64,000 nucleotides of DNA. Origin: Neisseria musculi (GTDB lineage: Bacteria; Pseudomonadota; Gammaproteobacteria; Burkholderiales; Neisseriaceae). The translations under genes and the position numbers were made by a program. How positions within the stretch are numbered: the first letter of the stretch is position 1; each line of letters opens with the position of its first letter. Positions 55,929-64,000 of this stretch are shown in pieces. The stretch covers positions 2,790,001-2,854,000 of the forward strand of contig NZ_CP060414.2 in the NCBI RefSeq assembly GCF_014297595.2. Reading direction: 5' to 3'. Under the pieces are notes generated by a model. It worked only from the letters and a program-made list of their open reading frames with translations, did not search any database and was not told the DNA's origin.

Positions 55929-56678
55929 CTAACGGTTCCCTGCCGTGTTATAGCGTTTTTCCAGCCATGAAAACAGCCAGCCCAAACACATGGTCATAAC
56001 CAGATAAATCAGCGCCACAGTATAGAGCGGCGTGTCGTAAATTGAAAACCGCCCTGAGATGGTGGCCTGCACATAGGCCAACTCGGTAACGGCAATCGCC
56101 GAGAGCAGCGAGCTGTCTTTCAGCAGCGTGATAAATTCGTTGGCCAGCGGCGGCAGCATGCGGCGCAACGCCTGCGGCAGAATAACATAACGCATAGCCT
56201 GCGGATAAGTCAGCCCCAGCGAGCGGGCGGCTTCAATTTGGCCGCGGTCGACAGACTGGATACCTGCGCGGAAAATCTCGGTAATATAGGCACCTGCGTT
56301 CACGGTTAATGCCAGTGTGCCGGCAATCAGAGCGCCGTAGTTGCGGCGCAGCTCCACGGCTAAATCACCACTGATCAGCCAGCCGTCTGTGGGGTGGATC
56401 AAGGCTACCGCCCACACGAAATACCAAATGAAAATCTGTACATATAAAGGCGTGCCCCGAAACAGCGTGATATATACCCATGAAACGGTGCGCAACAGCC
56501 ACGCCAGCGCGCACATCAGGGGGTTGCCTTTTTCAAAGCGGGTCAAACGTGCCAGCGCGCCAAACAGGCCCAAAACCGTGCCGCCCAAAGTGGCAGCCAC
56601 CGTCAGCCCCAGCGTGGTCAGTGCGCCGTAGAGGAACATCTCGCGATATTCGTAGATAATGTCGAAACGGAAATTCAT
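55929..56678 (-). CDS. Polar amino-acid ABC transporter permease (HisM/GlnP class)
   Basis: 249 residues from ATG 56678 (MNFRFDIIYEYREMFLYGAL); the 16 extra upstream codons look non-coding. Several membrane spans with the HisMQ signature TLFRGTPLYVQIFIWYF near residue 75 and the EAA loop EAARSLGLTYPQAMRYVILP contacting the ATPase. No binding protein or ATPase gene is next to it, so it may assemble with subunits encoded elsewhere. Confidence 0.88.
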   Translation of the reverse strand: MNFRFDIIYEYREMFLYGALTTLGLTVAATLGGTVLGLFGALARLTRFEKGNPLMCALAWLLRTVSWVYITLFRGTPLYVQIFIWYFVWAVALIHPTDGWLISGDLAVELRRNYGALIAGTLALTVNAGAYITEIFRAGIQSVDRGQIEAARSLGLTYPQAMRYVILPQALRRMLPPLANEFITLLKDSSLLSAIAVTELAYVQATISGRFSIYDTPLYTVALIYLVMTMCLGWLFSWLEKRYNTAGNR

Positions 56679-57236
56679 GCTTGGCTTTTCAGAAAACGAA
56701 GTAAAGGAAAAGGCGCACGGCCACAATGTGAAGTGGGCTATTTTACAAGAAAATATATTTGTTGAGATGATTTATTTCAGACGGCCGGTTTGTCGGGGTG
56801 GATACGCTGCGATATGGTCATGTACGGCAGGGCGTGGCAAAATGCTGTAACGGTGGCCTGTTAGGGTAATCCAACTGCAACAGAAGGCAGTTGGTGCGTT
56901 TGAGCGGCTCCCGAAGAGGTAGCTGTCGGGCAAGGGGCGGCATATGGTAAGCCTGCTTCATTCCGTTGCATTGCTGTGTCTGAACTTGAAGAGAGTGGTT
57001 TCGTAAGCCGCTGAAGCGGTAACAGGGCCGGTTCCGTATTGTTTGAATTGCCCGAAGCTTTGCTGCTGTGTACGGAAAATAAAGCGGATTCGTCCTACGC
57101 GTACTTGCCGGGTGTTTGGGCCAGACTGGATAAGCATTGTTTTTGAACATTGCAAACGCAGGGTTTGCTATGCCGAATCTGCAGGGCTTTCAGGCCGTCT
57201 GAAAGCTGCTGTGACCGATAAACCGGATTCCCCGCA
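56679..57236. other. Spacer, repeat-bearing
   Basis: 558 bp with no gene. 56998-57050 (GTAAGCCGCTGAAGCGGTAA, CAGGGCCGGTTCCGTATTG) belongs to the Neisseria intergenic repeat family. DUS copies lie near 56778 and 57192. Confidence 0.5.
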
Positions 57237-57761
57237 TCACTCGTTGGTGCCGGTATCTTGCCGGGCTGTGCCGCCGTCCATCACGGCTTTGATTTCCTGA
57301 AACAGGGCGCGGAAGTTTTTCGGCGGTTTGTTGAGTTCCTGCTCCTTACGGGTGTTGCGGATTAGAGTGCGAAGTTTGCCTGCATCGGCGTGCGGATAAT
57401 CGGCGATAAAGGCGGTGAGGGCTTCATCGGTGGTAATCAGGCGGTCACGAGCCTGCTCCACCCGTTGCAGAAAGGCGTTGTGGGCGGCGTTGCCGCCGCG
57501 CAGTTTGGCTAAGTAGCGCGCGATGGGCTCGGGGTCGGTATCGCGCATCAGGCGGCCGATATATTGCGCCTGGCGCTTGATGGCGCTGTTGGAAGTGATT
57601 GTTTTATAGGCTAGAACGGCTTCGTATAAATCTTCGGGCAGGCCGATTTTTTTCAGGGTGTCGGTAGAAAGCCCGGTCAGCTGCATGCCGAGGTCTTGCA
57701 GGCCGTCCATCTGTTTTTTCATTTGGGTTTTGCTTACCCGTTCTTGATCGCTGCTGCTCAT
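57237..57761 (-). CDS. darP: Ribosome-associated protein DarP (YjgA/UPF0307)
   Basis: 174 residues, highly charged and helical. KTQMKKQMDGLQDLGMQLTG, LPEDLYEAVLAYKTITSNSA, RQAQYIGRLMRDTDPEPIAR and KLRTLIRNTRKEQELNKPPK are hallmark blocks. Associates with late 50S assembly intermediates. Divergent from pmbA, with which it is commonly paired. Confidence 0.93.
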   Translation of the reverse strand: MSSSDQERVSKTQMKKQMDGLQDLGMQLTGLSTDTLKKIGLPEDLYEAVLAYKTITSNSAIKRQAQYIGRLMRDTDPEPIARYLAKLRGGNAAHNAFLQRVEQARDRLITTDEALTAFIADYPHADAGKLRTLIRNTRKEQELNKPPKNFRALFQEIKAVMDGGTARQDTGTNE

Positions 57762-57892
57762 TGTTTTGGTGTCCGTTGAAGCAATTTCGGCATTTTAGCA
57801 TAAGCCGCCGCACTATCTTTGTGATAGGTGGAATTTAACTGGGGCCGTCTGAAAACAGTTAAAATACCGCAGCTTTTCTAACAGGAAAATAT

Positions 57893-59221
57893 ATGTTCAA
57901 CCATAGTCAAGACGGGCTGCTGTCGCTTTGCGGGCAGGCGTTGCAATTGGCGGCGCAGCTGGGGGCCACTGCTGCAGAAGCCGATGTGAACGAATCGCTG
58001 GGGCAAAACGTGAGTGTGCGTTTGGGTGAAATCGAGCAAATCGAATACCAACAGGATAAATCGCTCGACATCACGGTGTATGCAGGCCGGCGCAAAGGCC
58101 GCGCCAGCACTGCAGATTTCTCGCCGCAGGCATTGCGCGATACGGTGCGTGCTGCCGTGGATATTGCCCGCTATACCGCCGAAGACGAGTGCGCGGGTTT
58201 GGCTGATGCGGATTTGATGGCCGGGTATATCGGTGATTTAGACAAATACTATCAGTGGGATCTGTCCACTGAAGAGGCTGTGAACCTTGCCAAACAATGC
58301 GAACAGGCCGCACTTGATTATGACCGGCGTATCAGCAATTCGGAAGGCGCGGGTGTGCAAACCGGCCATTACCAATATGTTTACGGCAACTCGCACGGCT
58401 TTTGCGCCCACCAGCAAGGCACGCGCCACAGCATTTCCTGCAGCGTGGTGGCCTCAGGCGAAAACGGCATGCAGCGTGATTACTGGTACGATGTCTCCTG
58501 CCGTGATGCCGATTTGGATACTCCCGCAAACATAGGCCGTACCGCTGCGCAGCGTACCGTAAGCCGTTTGGGCGCACGCAGTATTCCCACCGGCAGCTAT
58601 CCCGTGCTGTTTGATACCGGTGTGGCAGGCGGATTAATCGGTCATCTAATCGGCGGCCTGAGCGGCGGCGCGTTATACCGCCAAAGCAGCTTCCTCACCG
58701 ACAGCATCGGCAGGCAGGTTTTGCCCGATTTTCTCAATCTGCGCGAAGAGCCGCATACTCGGCGGGCATTCGGCAGCACTTATTTCGATGCCGAAGGTGT
58801 GGCGACCAAGCCGCGTTTCGTGCTGGAAAACGGCGTGGTGCAGGGTTATTTTTTAAGCAGCTACAGTGCGCGCAAACTCGGTATGCAAACCACCGCCAAC
58901 GCCGGCGGTGCGCACAATCTTTATCTGAACCACACCCACGCCGGGCAGGCCGGCCTGCTCAAAACGATGGGTACAGGTTTGCTGGTAACCGAGTTGATGG
59001 GGCAGGGCGTTAATATGCTTACTGGAGATTATTCGCGCGGTGCGGCGGGTTTTTGGGTGGAAAACGGTGTGATTGCCTACCCGGTGGAGAAAATCACCAT
59101 CGCCGGCCGCTTGCAGGATATGTATCTCAACATTGTCGGTGTGGCTGATGATGCCCTACCGCGCTCATCAAACAAAATCGGCTCGGTGTTGGTGGAAAAT
59201 ATGACGGTGGCCGGCACTTAG
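57893..59221 (+). CDS. pmbA: Metalloprotease PmbA/TldE
   Basis: 442 residues. N-terminal domain (VRLGEIEQIEYQQDKSLDIT, VYAGRRKGRASTADFS) and C-terminal beta domain (FDTGVAGGLIGHLIGGLSGG, YLNHTHAGQAGLLKTMGTGL, RGAAGFWVENGVIAYPVEKI). TldE subunit of the TldD/TldE peptidase, involved in microcin maturation and CcdA degradation; this subunit lacks the zinc HExxxH of TldD. tldD is not in the window. Confidence 0.93.
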   Translation: MFNHSQDGLLSLCGQALQLAAQLGATAAEADVNESLGQNVSVRLGEIEQIEYQQDKSLDITVYAGRRKGRASTADFSPQALRDTVRAAVDIARYTAEDECAGLADADLMAGYIGDLDKYYQWDLSTEEAVNLAKQCEQAALDYDRRISNSEGAGVQTGHYQYVYGNSHGFCAHQQGTRHSISCSVVASGENGMQRDYWYDVSCRDADLDTPANIGRTAAQRTVSRLGARSIPTGSYPVLFDTGVAGGLIGHLIGGLSGGALYRQSSFLTDSIGRQVLPDFLNLREEPHTRRAFGSTYFDAEGVATKPRFVLENGVVQGYFLSSYSARKLGMQTTANAGGAHNLYLNHTHAGQAGLLKTMGTGLLVTELMGQGVNMLTGDYSRGAAGFWVENGVIAYPVEKITIAGRLQDMYLNIVGVADDALPRSSNKIGSVLVENMTVAGT

Positions 59222-60108
59222 AGTCGGCTATATTCTTGCTAGCCGTCTGTTATTGCTAAATTGGGGAGATTATTGAATAAACAGATTAATCTTGTTTTTA
59301 TTACCAAGCTGTTTTGAAGTTGGTTTGGAACTATTTGGAGCTATATGATATTTCAGAAAAACAAAAAAACCTGTTTAAATTGGTTTTCAACAGAGGCAGT
59401 CCAATATTTTCAGACGGCCTTAAAGCTTAAAGATAGAGACTCGGGAAGTAAAAGGACGAACCAGAGTAATTGCGGGGCATTTTCATTAATATCTACCAAA
59501 TCTCTATGGCAATGGTTAAACCTATAAATTAAGCCTCTTTCAAATGCAGGTAAACCACATCCTTTTGAGTGTTGTAAAATTGGCAAACTCTCCTTTGTTA
59601 TAAGGCCCGAAATAATCGATATTGTTAATATGCCGATTGTTACGGGCAAACTCACTAAGGCCATAATGGATGCAGGCAATGCTTTTTGTCACCTATAGCT
59701 GCAAGGCCGTCATATATTACAACCAATATGGTCGTGTATAACTATTGATTAACAGGAGCGGGGCAGTCGCAATTTTTCGGTATAGGCAATTCAAATATTC
59801 TGAAAACTGGGATTTTGTCTGATGCACTGCGTCCATGCTTAGCTCTGATACGCAGTGCAGTGTGCCGAAGTAAAGTTTGCCCAATCCGATCATGCCGGAT
59901 AAAGAAAGTGGTTCTCCAGCACAATAAAGCGATCCTGATTTCCAGATAGGTAAGGATTAATGCCCGGACATTCATTAATGTCCGGGCATTGATTGCGGTT
60001 ATTTCAACAGCATCGGAAGTGGTTGGATCTAAAGTGAAACAGCAGATTGTTTTTAAATTCCGACTATGGAATATTGCCAAGTTTTGGGTATTTGCTTCCT
60101 AGCCGTTT
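59222..60108. other. AT-rich spacer downstream of the GTPase operon
   Basis: About 890 bp. Minus-strand frames at 59410-59679 and 59742-60080 have no recognisable family and atypical composition; they may be relics. 59959-59990 is a perfect hairpin AATGCCCGGACATT/AATGTCCGGGCATT with a 4-nt loop and no T-run. A DUS is at 59409. Confidence 0.5.
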
Positions 60109-60471
60109 TTATAAAATATCGGCAATGTGTTTGGCTGCACGTTTGGCATCCAGCAAAATCAAGCCCAATTTACCGCTTTCCCGTGCCATCAATGCCAAAA
60201 CAGCATTGCTTCCTGCCTGGCTCAGTAAAACGTAGCCATGCGATCCTTTCACCATCACTTGATCGAGTTCACCGCAAGCCAGCTCGTGAACGGCACGGTT
60301 ACCCAATGCCAGCAAAGTTGCAGACATAGCGCCTACACGGTCTGCATTGAGATTGCTGGGTAGTAATGTTGCAATCGGTAAACCATCGGTTGAAATCACT
60401 GCAGATGCGGTAATATCAGTAGATGTATTGTTTAAGTCACTTAATACAGAAATCAATAATTGTTCACGCAT
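60109..60471 (-). CDS. Roadblock/LC7-domain protein (MglB-like)
   Basis: 120 residues forming one roadblock/LC7 domain: long first helix (LLISVLSDLNNTSTDITASA), VISTDGLPIATLLPSNLNAD, RVGAMSATLLALGNRAVHEL, QVMVKGSHGYVLLSQAGSNA and VLALMARESGKLGLIL. MglB and CvnB proteins of this fold are partners or GAPs of small Ras-like GTPases. Last gene of a five-gene operon, 69 nt after its neighbour. RBS AAAAT/GGATAAAAA is weak. Confidence 0.88.
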   Translation of the reverse strand: MREQLLISVLSDLNNTSTDITASAVISTDGLPIATLLPSNLNADRVGAMSATLLALGNRAVHELACGELDQVMVKGSHGYVLLSQAGSNAVLALMARESGKLGLILLDAKRAAKHIADIL

Positions 60472-60540
60472 TTTTTATCCTATCTTGCGAAGTAGCCAAG
60501 CCGGTTGGAAAGCCTGCCGAGAGAGTGGTACAGTGTCTGC

Positions 60541-61182
60541 TTAATGACGCCCGTAACGATTATGCAATACTTTCACCAAAGTAACGAACTCTTCTTTATT
60601 TAAATCAGGTATCCCTCCGATAACCAAAATCAGTTTGCTCATACCGACATAAAGAGGGAAAAAAGTTAATTCGCTTTGGCCTGAAGGATCACAGATGCCC
60701 CACGCGCTATGGTGGATATGTAGGTTGTTTTTAATCAATAACTGGTGCTTATCGACAACGGCTGCAATTTCTCCGGCTAAAACTCCTACTTCCTCTGCTG
60801 CTTCGTGATGGAAGCCGGCATTTGCAAAATACAGGCCATTTTCATCTGCCAGCAGCGCTTTGCCTGAATTTGACAGTTTAGCCAGCAGCTCCGGTAGTTC
60901 TTCGTCAGTCAGATTGGTGTCGTTGTTGCCGACATTTTCGTCACCATATAAGAACTCCAAGCGCTGAAGGCGGTAAAGCAGATTTAACGCACTATCAATG
61001 TCATTGGTATCTGCCCAAGCCAAGAGTTTTTCGCTACTGATGGTTTCGGCAGGATTTGCCCGCAACAGACCGTATAAAAGTGTTCGGCTGGCACTGGGCG
61101 TATCTCCCGAAACCGCATAATATGCACCGGCCGGCGTGATTTTGGGGTACAAATTTGATTGTAAAGAAAGTGTAGATTCCAT
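60541..61182 (-). CDS. Winged-helix plus roadblock-like protein of the GTPase operon
   Basis: 213 residues. The N-terminal 80 residues (SRTLLYGLLRANPAETISSE, LLAWADTNDIDSALNLLYRL, QRLEFLYG) look like a winged-helix module. The C-terminal half (ALLADENGLYFANAGFHHEA, IAAVVDKHQLLIKNNLHIHH, LTFFPLYVGMSKLILVIGGI) follows a roadblock/longin pattern. The start lies 1 nt from the GTPase stop, so translation is coupled. No family name is certain. A wHTH protein (DUF742) occupies the same place in conservons; equivalence is inference. Confidence 0.6.
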   Translation of the reverse strand: MESTLSLQSNLYPKITPAGAYYAVSGDTPSASRTLLYGLLRANPAETISSEKLLAWADTNDIDSALNLLYRLQRLEFLYGDENVGNNDTNLTDEELPELLAKLSNSGKALLADENGLYFANAGFHHEAAEEVGVLAGEIAAVVDKHQLLIKNNLHIHHSAWGICDPSGQSELTFFPLYVGMSKLILVIGGIPDLNKEEFVTLVKVLHNRYGRH

Positions 61183-61183
61183 C

Positions 61184-61720
61184 TTATACCTCTAATCCCG
61201 GATCAATTGAAAAGAGCATTGCACTAACTAATTGTTTGACATCGTCTTCTCGTCGTGCATCTATTTCAAATACCGGTACATTAAAATTATTCTGAGCCAA
61301 ATATTTTTGATATACATCCACCCCGGGCAAGGAACGGATATCCATTTTAGTAACGCCGACAACTAATGGGGCAGTTTTCAATAACTCACGAAAGGCGTCC
61401 AAGAAAAACTGCAAGTCCTTCAAAGGATTGGTTCGAGTGTTATCTAATAGCAAAATCAAGCCCATGCTCCCTTGGCTCAAAATTTCCCACATGAAGTTAA
61501 AACGCTCTTGGCCTGGGGTGCCGTATAAATGGACTTTGGTTTCCTCATCCAAACGTATAACGCCATAATCCATAGCAACTGTCGTATAACCTTTACGCAC
61601 CAAGGTCATATCGGAAGCGTCAGCATCGGTTTGCACCGGCGGTTCGTCAGATAAAGCAGAAATAGCCGTTGTTTTACCCACACCTACGGGGCCGGTAAAA
61701 ATAATTTTATTCTCTTTCAT
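61184..61720 (-). CDS. Small Ras-like GTPase (COG2229; MglA/CvnD-like)
   Basis: 178 residues. P-loop GPVGVGKT (10-17), switch I region YTTVAMDYG (45-53), switch II YGTPGQERF (66-74, Gly67-Thr-Pro-Gly70-Gln71) and G4 TKMD (124-127) are intact. The combination TTVAMDYG + GTPGQ + FMWEIL is characteristic of the COG2229 GTPases found in Streptomyces conservons (CvnD) and distinct from myxobacterial MglA (which has VPGQ). Soluble, with no lipidation signal. Expected to cycle between GDP and GTP under control of the neighbouring roadblock proteins. Confidence 0.9.
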   Translation of the reverse strand: MKENKIIFTGPVGVGKTTAISALSDEPPVQTDADASDMTLVRKGYTTVAMDYGVIRLDEETKVHLYGTPGQERFNFMWEILSQGSMGLILLLDNTRTNPLKDLQFFLDAFRELLKTAPLVVGVTKMDIRSLPGVDVYQKYLAQNNFNVPVFEIDARREDDVKQLVSAMLFSIDPGLEV

Positions 61721-61736
61721 TATGTAACCCCTTGAA

Positions 61737-62840
61737 TTATTTCTTGCCGATAAGTTTGCGCATCAGACGTTGCAACAAGCTGCGGGGCTGCTCGGCAGAC
61801 GGACTGACTGCTTTTTGGGCATCTTTACTCATCTGGTTATCGGGAACTTCTCCTCCTACTTTGATACCTTCTGCAGATATATTGGCCGGTTTGTCTTGAT
61901 TGGTAAATTCAGCATCGGTAGCCAAAAATCCAGTAACGTAAGTTGCGGCCAAATAGTTGAGAATATCCGGCATTTCCAAAGGCATGACTTTATAAAGAAT
62001 ATTCAGATTGACTGATGTTTTGGTTAGAAATGCCGATAAACGCATAGATTCCGATACCGGAGCCAAGCGGGTTAGATTGGGCCACCGCTTGAGTGTGAAT
62101 ACAGTTTGCGGCGTCATCGGATAAACCAGACGGCCTTGTGCCGTCCAAATGGTCATTTGCCACAAACACGACATAATCGTTACTTTGGCTTTTTCTTTCC
62201 ACTGGGGATTATCGGGCACTGCTTTGCAGACTACCGCGAGATTGTCGTCTTTACTCAGCTTCTCAAGTTCGGCGGCACTCACAGTCAATAGCACGCGCTG
62301 AATAGAGGGGAACACAATCAATACCGGTTTGCCTTCATGTAATACGGCGATATCCTGGCTGCCTTGGCCGGCAAATCTTAAAGCGCCCAGCAAACCTTTC
62401 TGCGGATTGAAGCGGTGGATGGTTGCCTTGCGCGTACCATCTGCACCTATGCCTGAAGCTTCCTTTTGTTTTTGTTCGGAAAATTCAAAGATTTCACCAC
62501 CCTGTGACAGGCTTCTTAAGATAGGAAACAAGGTGTCGAATTTAATCGGCTTGGCCAAGTAAGGGGTGGTAACATTAGGATATTTGGCTGAAAACATAGC
62601 TACCGGAATACCGGGGTAGGCCTCTTTTGCTTTTTTCCAACTGGCGACACCCTGTTCGGTATCCGTATCTACCAAAATCAAATCCGGTTGTTCTGCCGAT
62701 TCGGCAGTAACGATTTCATAGTTGGTTGTGTTGTGCATTTTAAATGCCATACGGAAAACGGCCTTTTGTTGCTCGCCCATTTCTTGCAGCATAATCCGTA
62801 CGGTTTTTACTTTCGGTAACGAATTGTCCATCATCGGCAC
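61737..62840 (-). CDS. Receiver-like N-terminal domain protein of the GTPase operon
   Basis: 367 residues. Residues 10-110 resemble a response-regulator receiver fold (TVRIMLQEMGEQQKAVFRMA; DLILVDTDTEQGVASWKKAK; IPVAMFSAKYPN; YLAKPIKFDTLFPIL with the late Lys-Pro), with Asp at the VDTD position as candidate phosphoacceptor. The middle (NPQKGLLGALRFAGQGSQDI; TIWTAQGRLVYPMTPQTVFT) is of unknown fold, and the C-terminal 60 residues are a disordered linker ending in a basic LLQRLMRKLIGKK. 16 nt upstream of the GTPase gene. Function not known. Confidence 0.65.
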   Translation of the reverse strand: MPMMDNSLPKVKTVRIMLQEMGEQQKAVFRMAFKMHNTTNYEIVTAESAEQPDLILVDTDTEQGVASWKKAKEAYPGIPVAMFSAKYPNVTTPYLAKPIKFDTLFPILRSLSQGGEIFEFSEQKQKEASGIGADGTRKATIHRFNPQKGLLGALRFAGQGSQDIAVLHEGKPVLIVFPSIQRVLLTVSAAELEKLSKDDNLAVVCKAVPDNPQWKEKAKVTIMSCLWQMTIWTAQGRLVYPMTPQTVFTLKRWPNLTRLAPVSESMRLSAFLTKTSVNLNILYKVMPLEMPDILNYLAATYVTGFLATDAEFTNQDKPANISAEGIKVGGEVPDNQMSKDAQKAVSPSAEQPRSLLQRLMRKLIGKK

Positions 62841-62854
62841 TCTTTAAAAAGTAT

Positions 62855-64000
62855 TTACTGTTTAGAATGTTGATTCACTCGGCGTAACAACCGGCTCATC
62901 GCCAAAACAACTTCCTCAGGCAGGCTTGCCACGCGCTCGCGGAGCAGGCGTAAGAATTGTTCTAAACGGGACCAATCTTCCGCACGCTCGTAAAGGTCGA
63001 ACAACATGATATACAGCTGGGATTCTTGTGGGTATTGCAATACTGCCTGCTCCAAAGTGCCGATGGCCTGATCCAATTGACCGTACATCAACAAGGATTC
63101 TACTTCTTTAATGGCTTCTTCGGCAGGTGAAGAATTTGCACTGATGAGGGAATCGTCTTTTTGTACCAGGTCACGGTATTTGGATTTCAGTTGCATGGAA
63201 GTTGGTTGTAAATAACCTCTTGCCAGTCCGATTTCACGAACTTTCTGTTCAGAAGGCCCCCTTTCCAAGTCATCGAATACTTCGTGATACCCCAAGCTGT
63301 AACCCCAGCCCAGCATCCGTTCTTTTACCTGACGACCATATTGCCCCAATGTGTAATACAGTTTCCACAAGTGTTTTGCAAATTGATTGACTTCCTCGTT
63401 TTGATAATCCAGTTTCAAGGCATCGATAATCAGACTTGCAGGTTTGGTGGATTTTTGAATAGCTTTATTATATTGGCGCAAAGCGGTTTCATAATCTACT
63501 TTGCCCCTTAAAATCTTGGCGCTCTTTTCAGGCTTTACAAAACCGATAACAGCGCCCATTTCCTCTTCGGTTACGCTGTCCAAATCGGTATTGCGACCGA
63601 TAACGATAGGCGTGCGTTTATCTGCACCCGCGCTATTAATATGGGATGTATTTTCGGTGGTGATGGTCAGTACGGGAGCAGATACTGCCGATTGGATTTC
63701 TTCCAAGCTGGTTTTTTCACCGATCTGGCGCGAAACCTCCTGCATATTCCAGCCAAGGCGGCTTTCTGCAATAACACGCAGCTGCAGATGGGTGGAATTG
63801 GCAAGCAACCCTGCTTTCACATATTCGGCCAGGCTTTCTTCAGGCAAAACATTGCCGTGCCGTTCCAAAGTGTCGGCCAACAAATCAATATCGCCTGTGC
63901 GCAGGTTTAATCCGATTAATTCGTGTACGAGTTTTTCAGGCGCGCCGTCAGCCAGTCCGTTCAGATAGCCGGCCAGAGAAGCGGCGGCTTTGCTTTCGTA
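62855..64000 (-). CDS. Large repeat-containing protein, 5' part outside the window
   Basis: At least 381 residues; the frame is open through 64000, so the start is missing. N-terminal visible part has helical repeats (ASLAGYLNGLADGAPEKLVH; ESLAEYVKAGLLANSTHLQL). A central region (TPIVIGRNTDLDSVTEEEMG, VDYETALRQYNKAIQKSTKP) is unrecognised. The C-terminus is FimV/TPR-like (AIKEVESLLMYGQLDQAIGT; QYPQESQLYIMLFDLYERAE). Its stop is 14 nt before the receiver-like gene, so it heads or precedes the GTPase operon. Possibly links the switch to the cell pole or to type IV pili; inference only. Confidence 0.6.
   Translation of the reverse strand, partial: YESKAAASLAGYLNGLADGAPEKLVHELIGLNLRTGDIDLLADTLERHGNVLPEESLAEYVKAGLLANSTHLQLRVIAESRLGWNMQEVSRQIGEKTSLEEIQSAVSAPVLTITTENTSHINSAGADKRTPIVIGRNTDLDSVTEEEMGAVIGFVKPEKSAKILRGKVDYETALRQYNKAIQKSTKPASLIIDALKLDYQNEEVNQFAKHLWKLYYTLGQYGRQVKERMLGWGYSLGYHEVFDDLERGPSEQKVREIGLARGYLQPTSMQLKSKYRDLVQKDDSLISANSSPAEEAIKEVESLLMYGQLDQAIGTLEQAVLQYPQESQLYIMLFDLYERAEDWSRLEQFLRLLRERVASLPEEVVLAMSRLLRRVNQHSKQ

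Noticed and set aside
59742..60080. 112-residue minus-strand frame downstream of the GTPase operon
   Set aside because: Crosses a perfect 14-bp-arm hairpin and has no recognisable family; at best a relic.
1..64000. tRNA and rRNA genes
   Set aside because: No cloverleaf with a T-loop GGTTCGA-type block or rRNA-like stretch was recognised on either strand; a tRNAscan run would be decisive.

Overview
The window looks like the chromosome of a Neisseria species or a close relative. The AG-type DNA uptake sequence (AGGCCGTCTGAA and its core GCCGTCTGAA) occurs dozens of times on both strands, often as inverted pairs forming terminator-like hairpins. Gene content also fits: sspA-sspB, pldA, a rpsP-rimM-trmD-rplS operon, IS1016, and an Nf-type filamentous prophage. 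The dominant AG dialect argues against N. meningitidis/N. gonorrhoeae, which use AT-DUS. No tRNA, rRNA or CRISPR array was seen.

Layout. 1-9000 is a graveyard of accessory DNA: a small signal-peptide toxin remnant with a downstream immunity-like gene, two more broken immunity-like genes, chimeric methyltransferase scraps, a Phd/ParE-type pair cut by an IS481 element, two IS1016 copies, an IS1595-family remnant, phage scraps and an IS21 istA remnant. 9089-24117 is mostly core: a subtype-B tannase-like lipoprotein, a small GNAT protein, ribokinase (with a vestigial duplicate of its 5' end), IleS, PepN, a dispersin B-like hexosaminidase, ParA and a DUF1289 protein, separated by DUS-rich repeat arrays. 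24118-25065 is an orphan ABC ATPase. About 25085-30760 is a decayed inovirus prophage (rep, ssDNA-binding protein, coat proteins, broken zot, broken Piv/IS110 recombinase). 31186-35408 holds the ribosomal/tRNA-modification operon and a Pat-like acetyltransferase. 35526-39450 is a second wreck: Mu-like repressor, Ner and MuA remnants, a second copy of the dead IS481 element, a D12-class adenine methylase remnant and an IS1016 remnant.

39558-59221 is mostly housekeeping: sspAB, a polyamine-binding lipoprotein, rpsT, pldA, a DUF502 protein, aspS (IS1016 inserted in the loop of its DUS terminator), a truncated ZIP transporter, frameshifted prpF, cvrA-type antiporter, DUF808 protein, lnt, rpoH, an amino-acid ABC permease, darP and pmbA. 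60109-64000 is a compact minus-strand operon of a roadblock/LC7 protein, a winged-helix/roadblock-like protein, a COG2229/MglA-like small GTPase, a receiver-like protein and a repeat-containing protein running off the window. It resembles a Gram-negative version of the actinobacterial conservon/MglAB switches and is the most interesting candidate system here.
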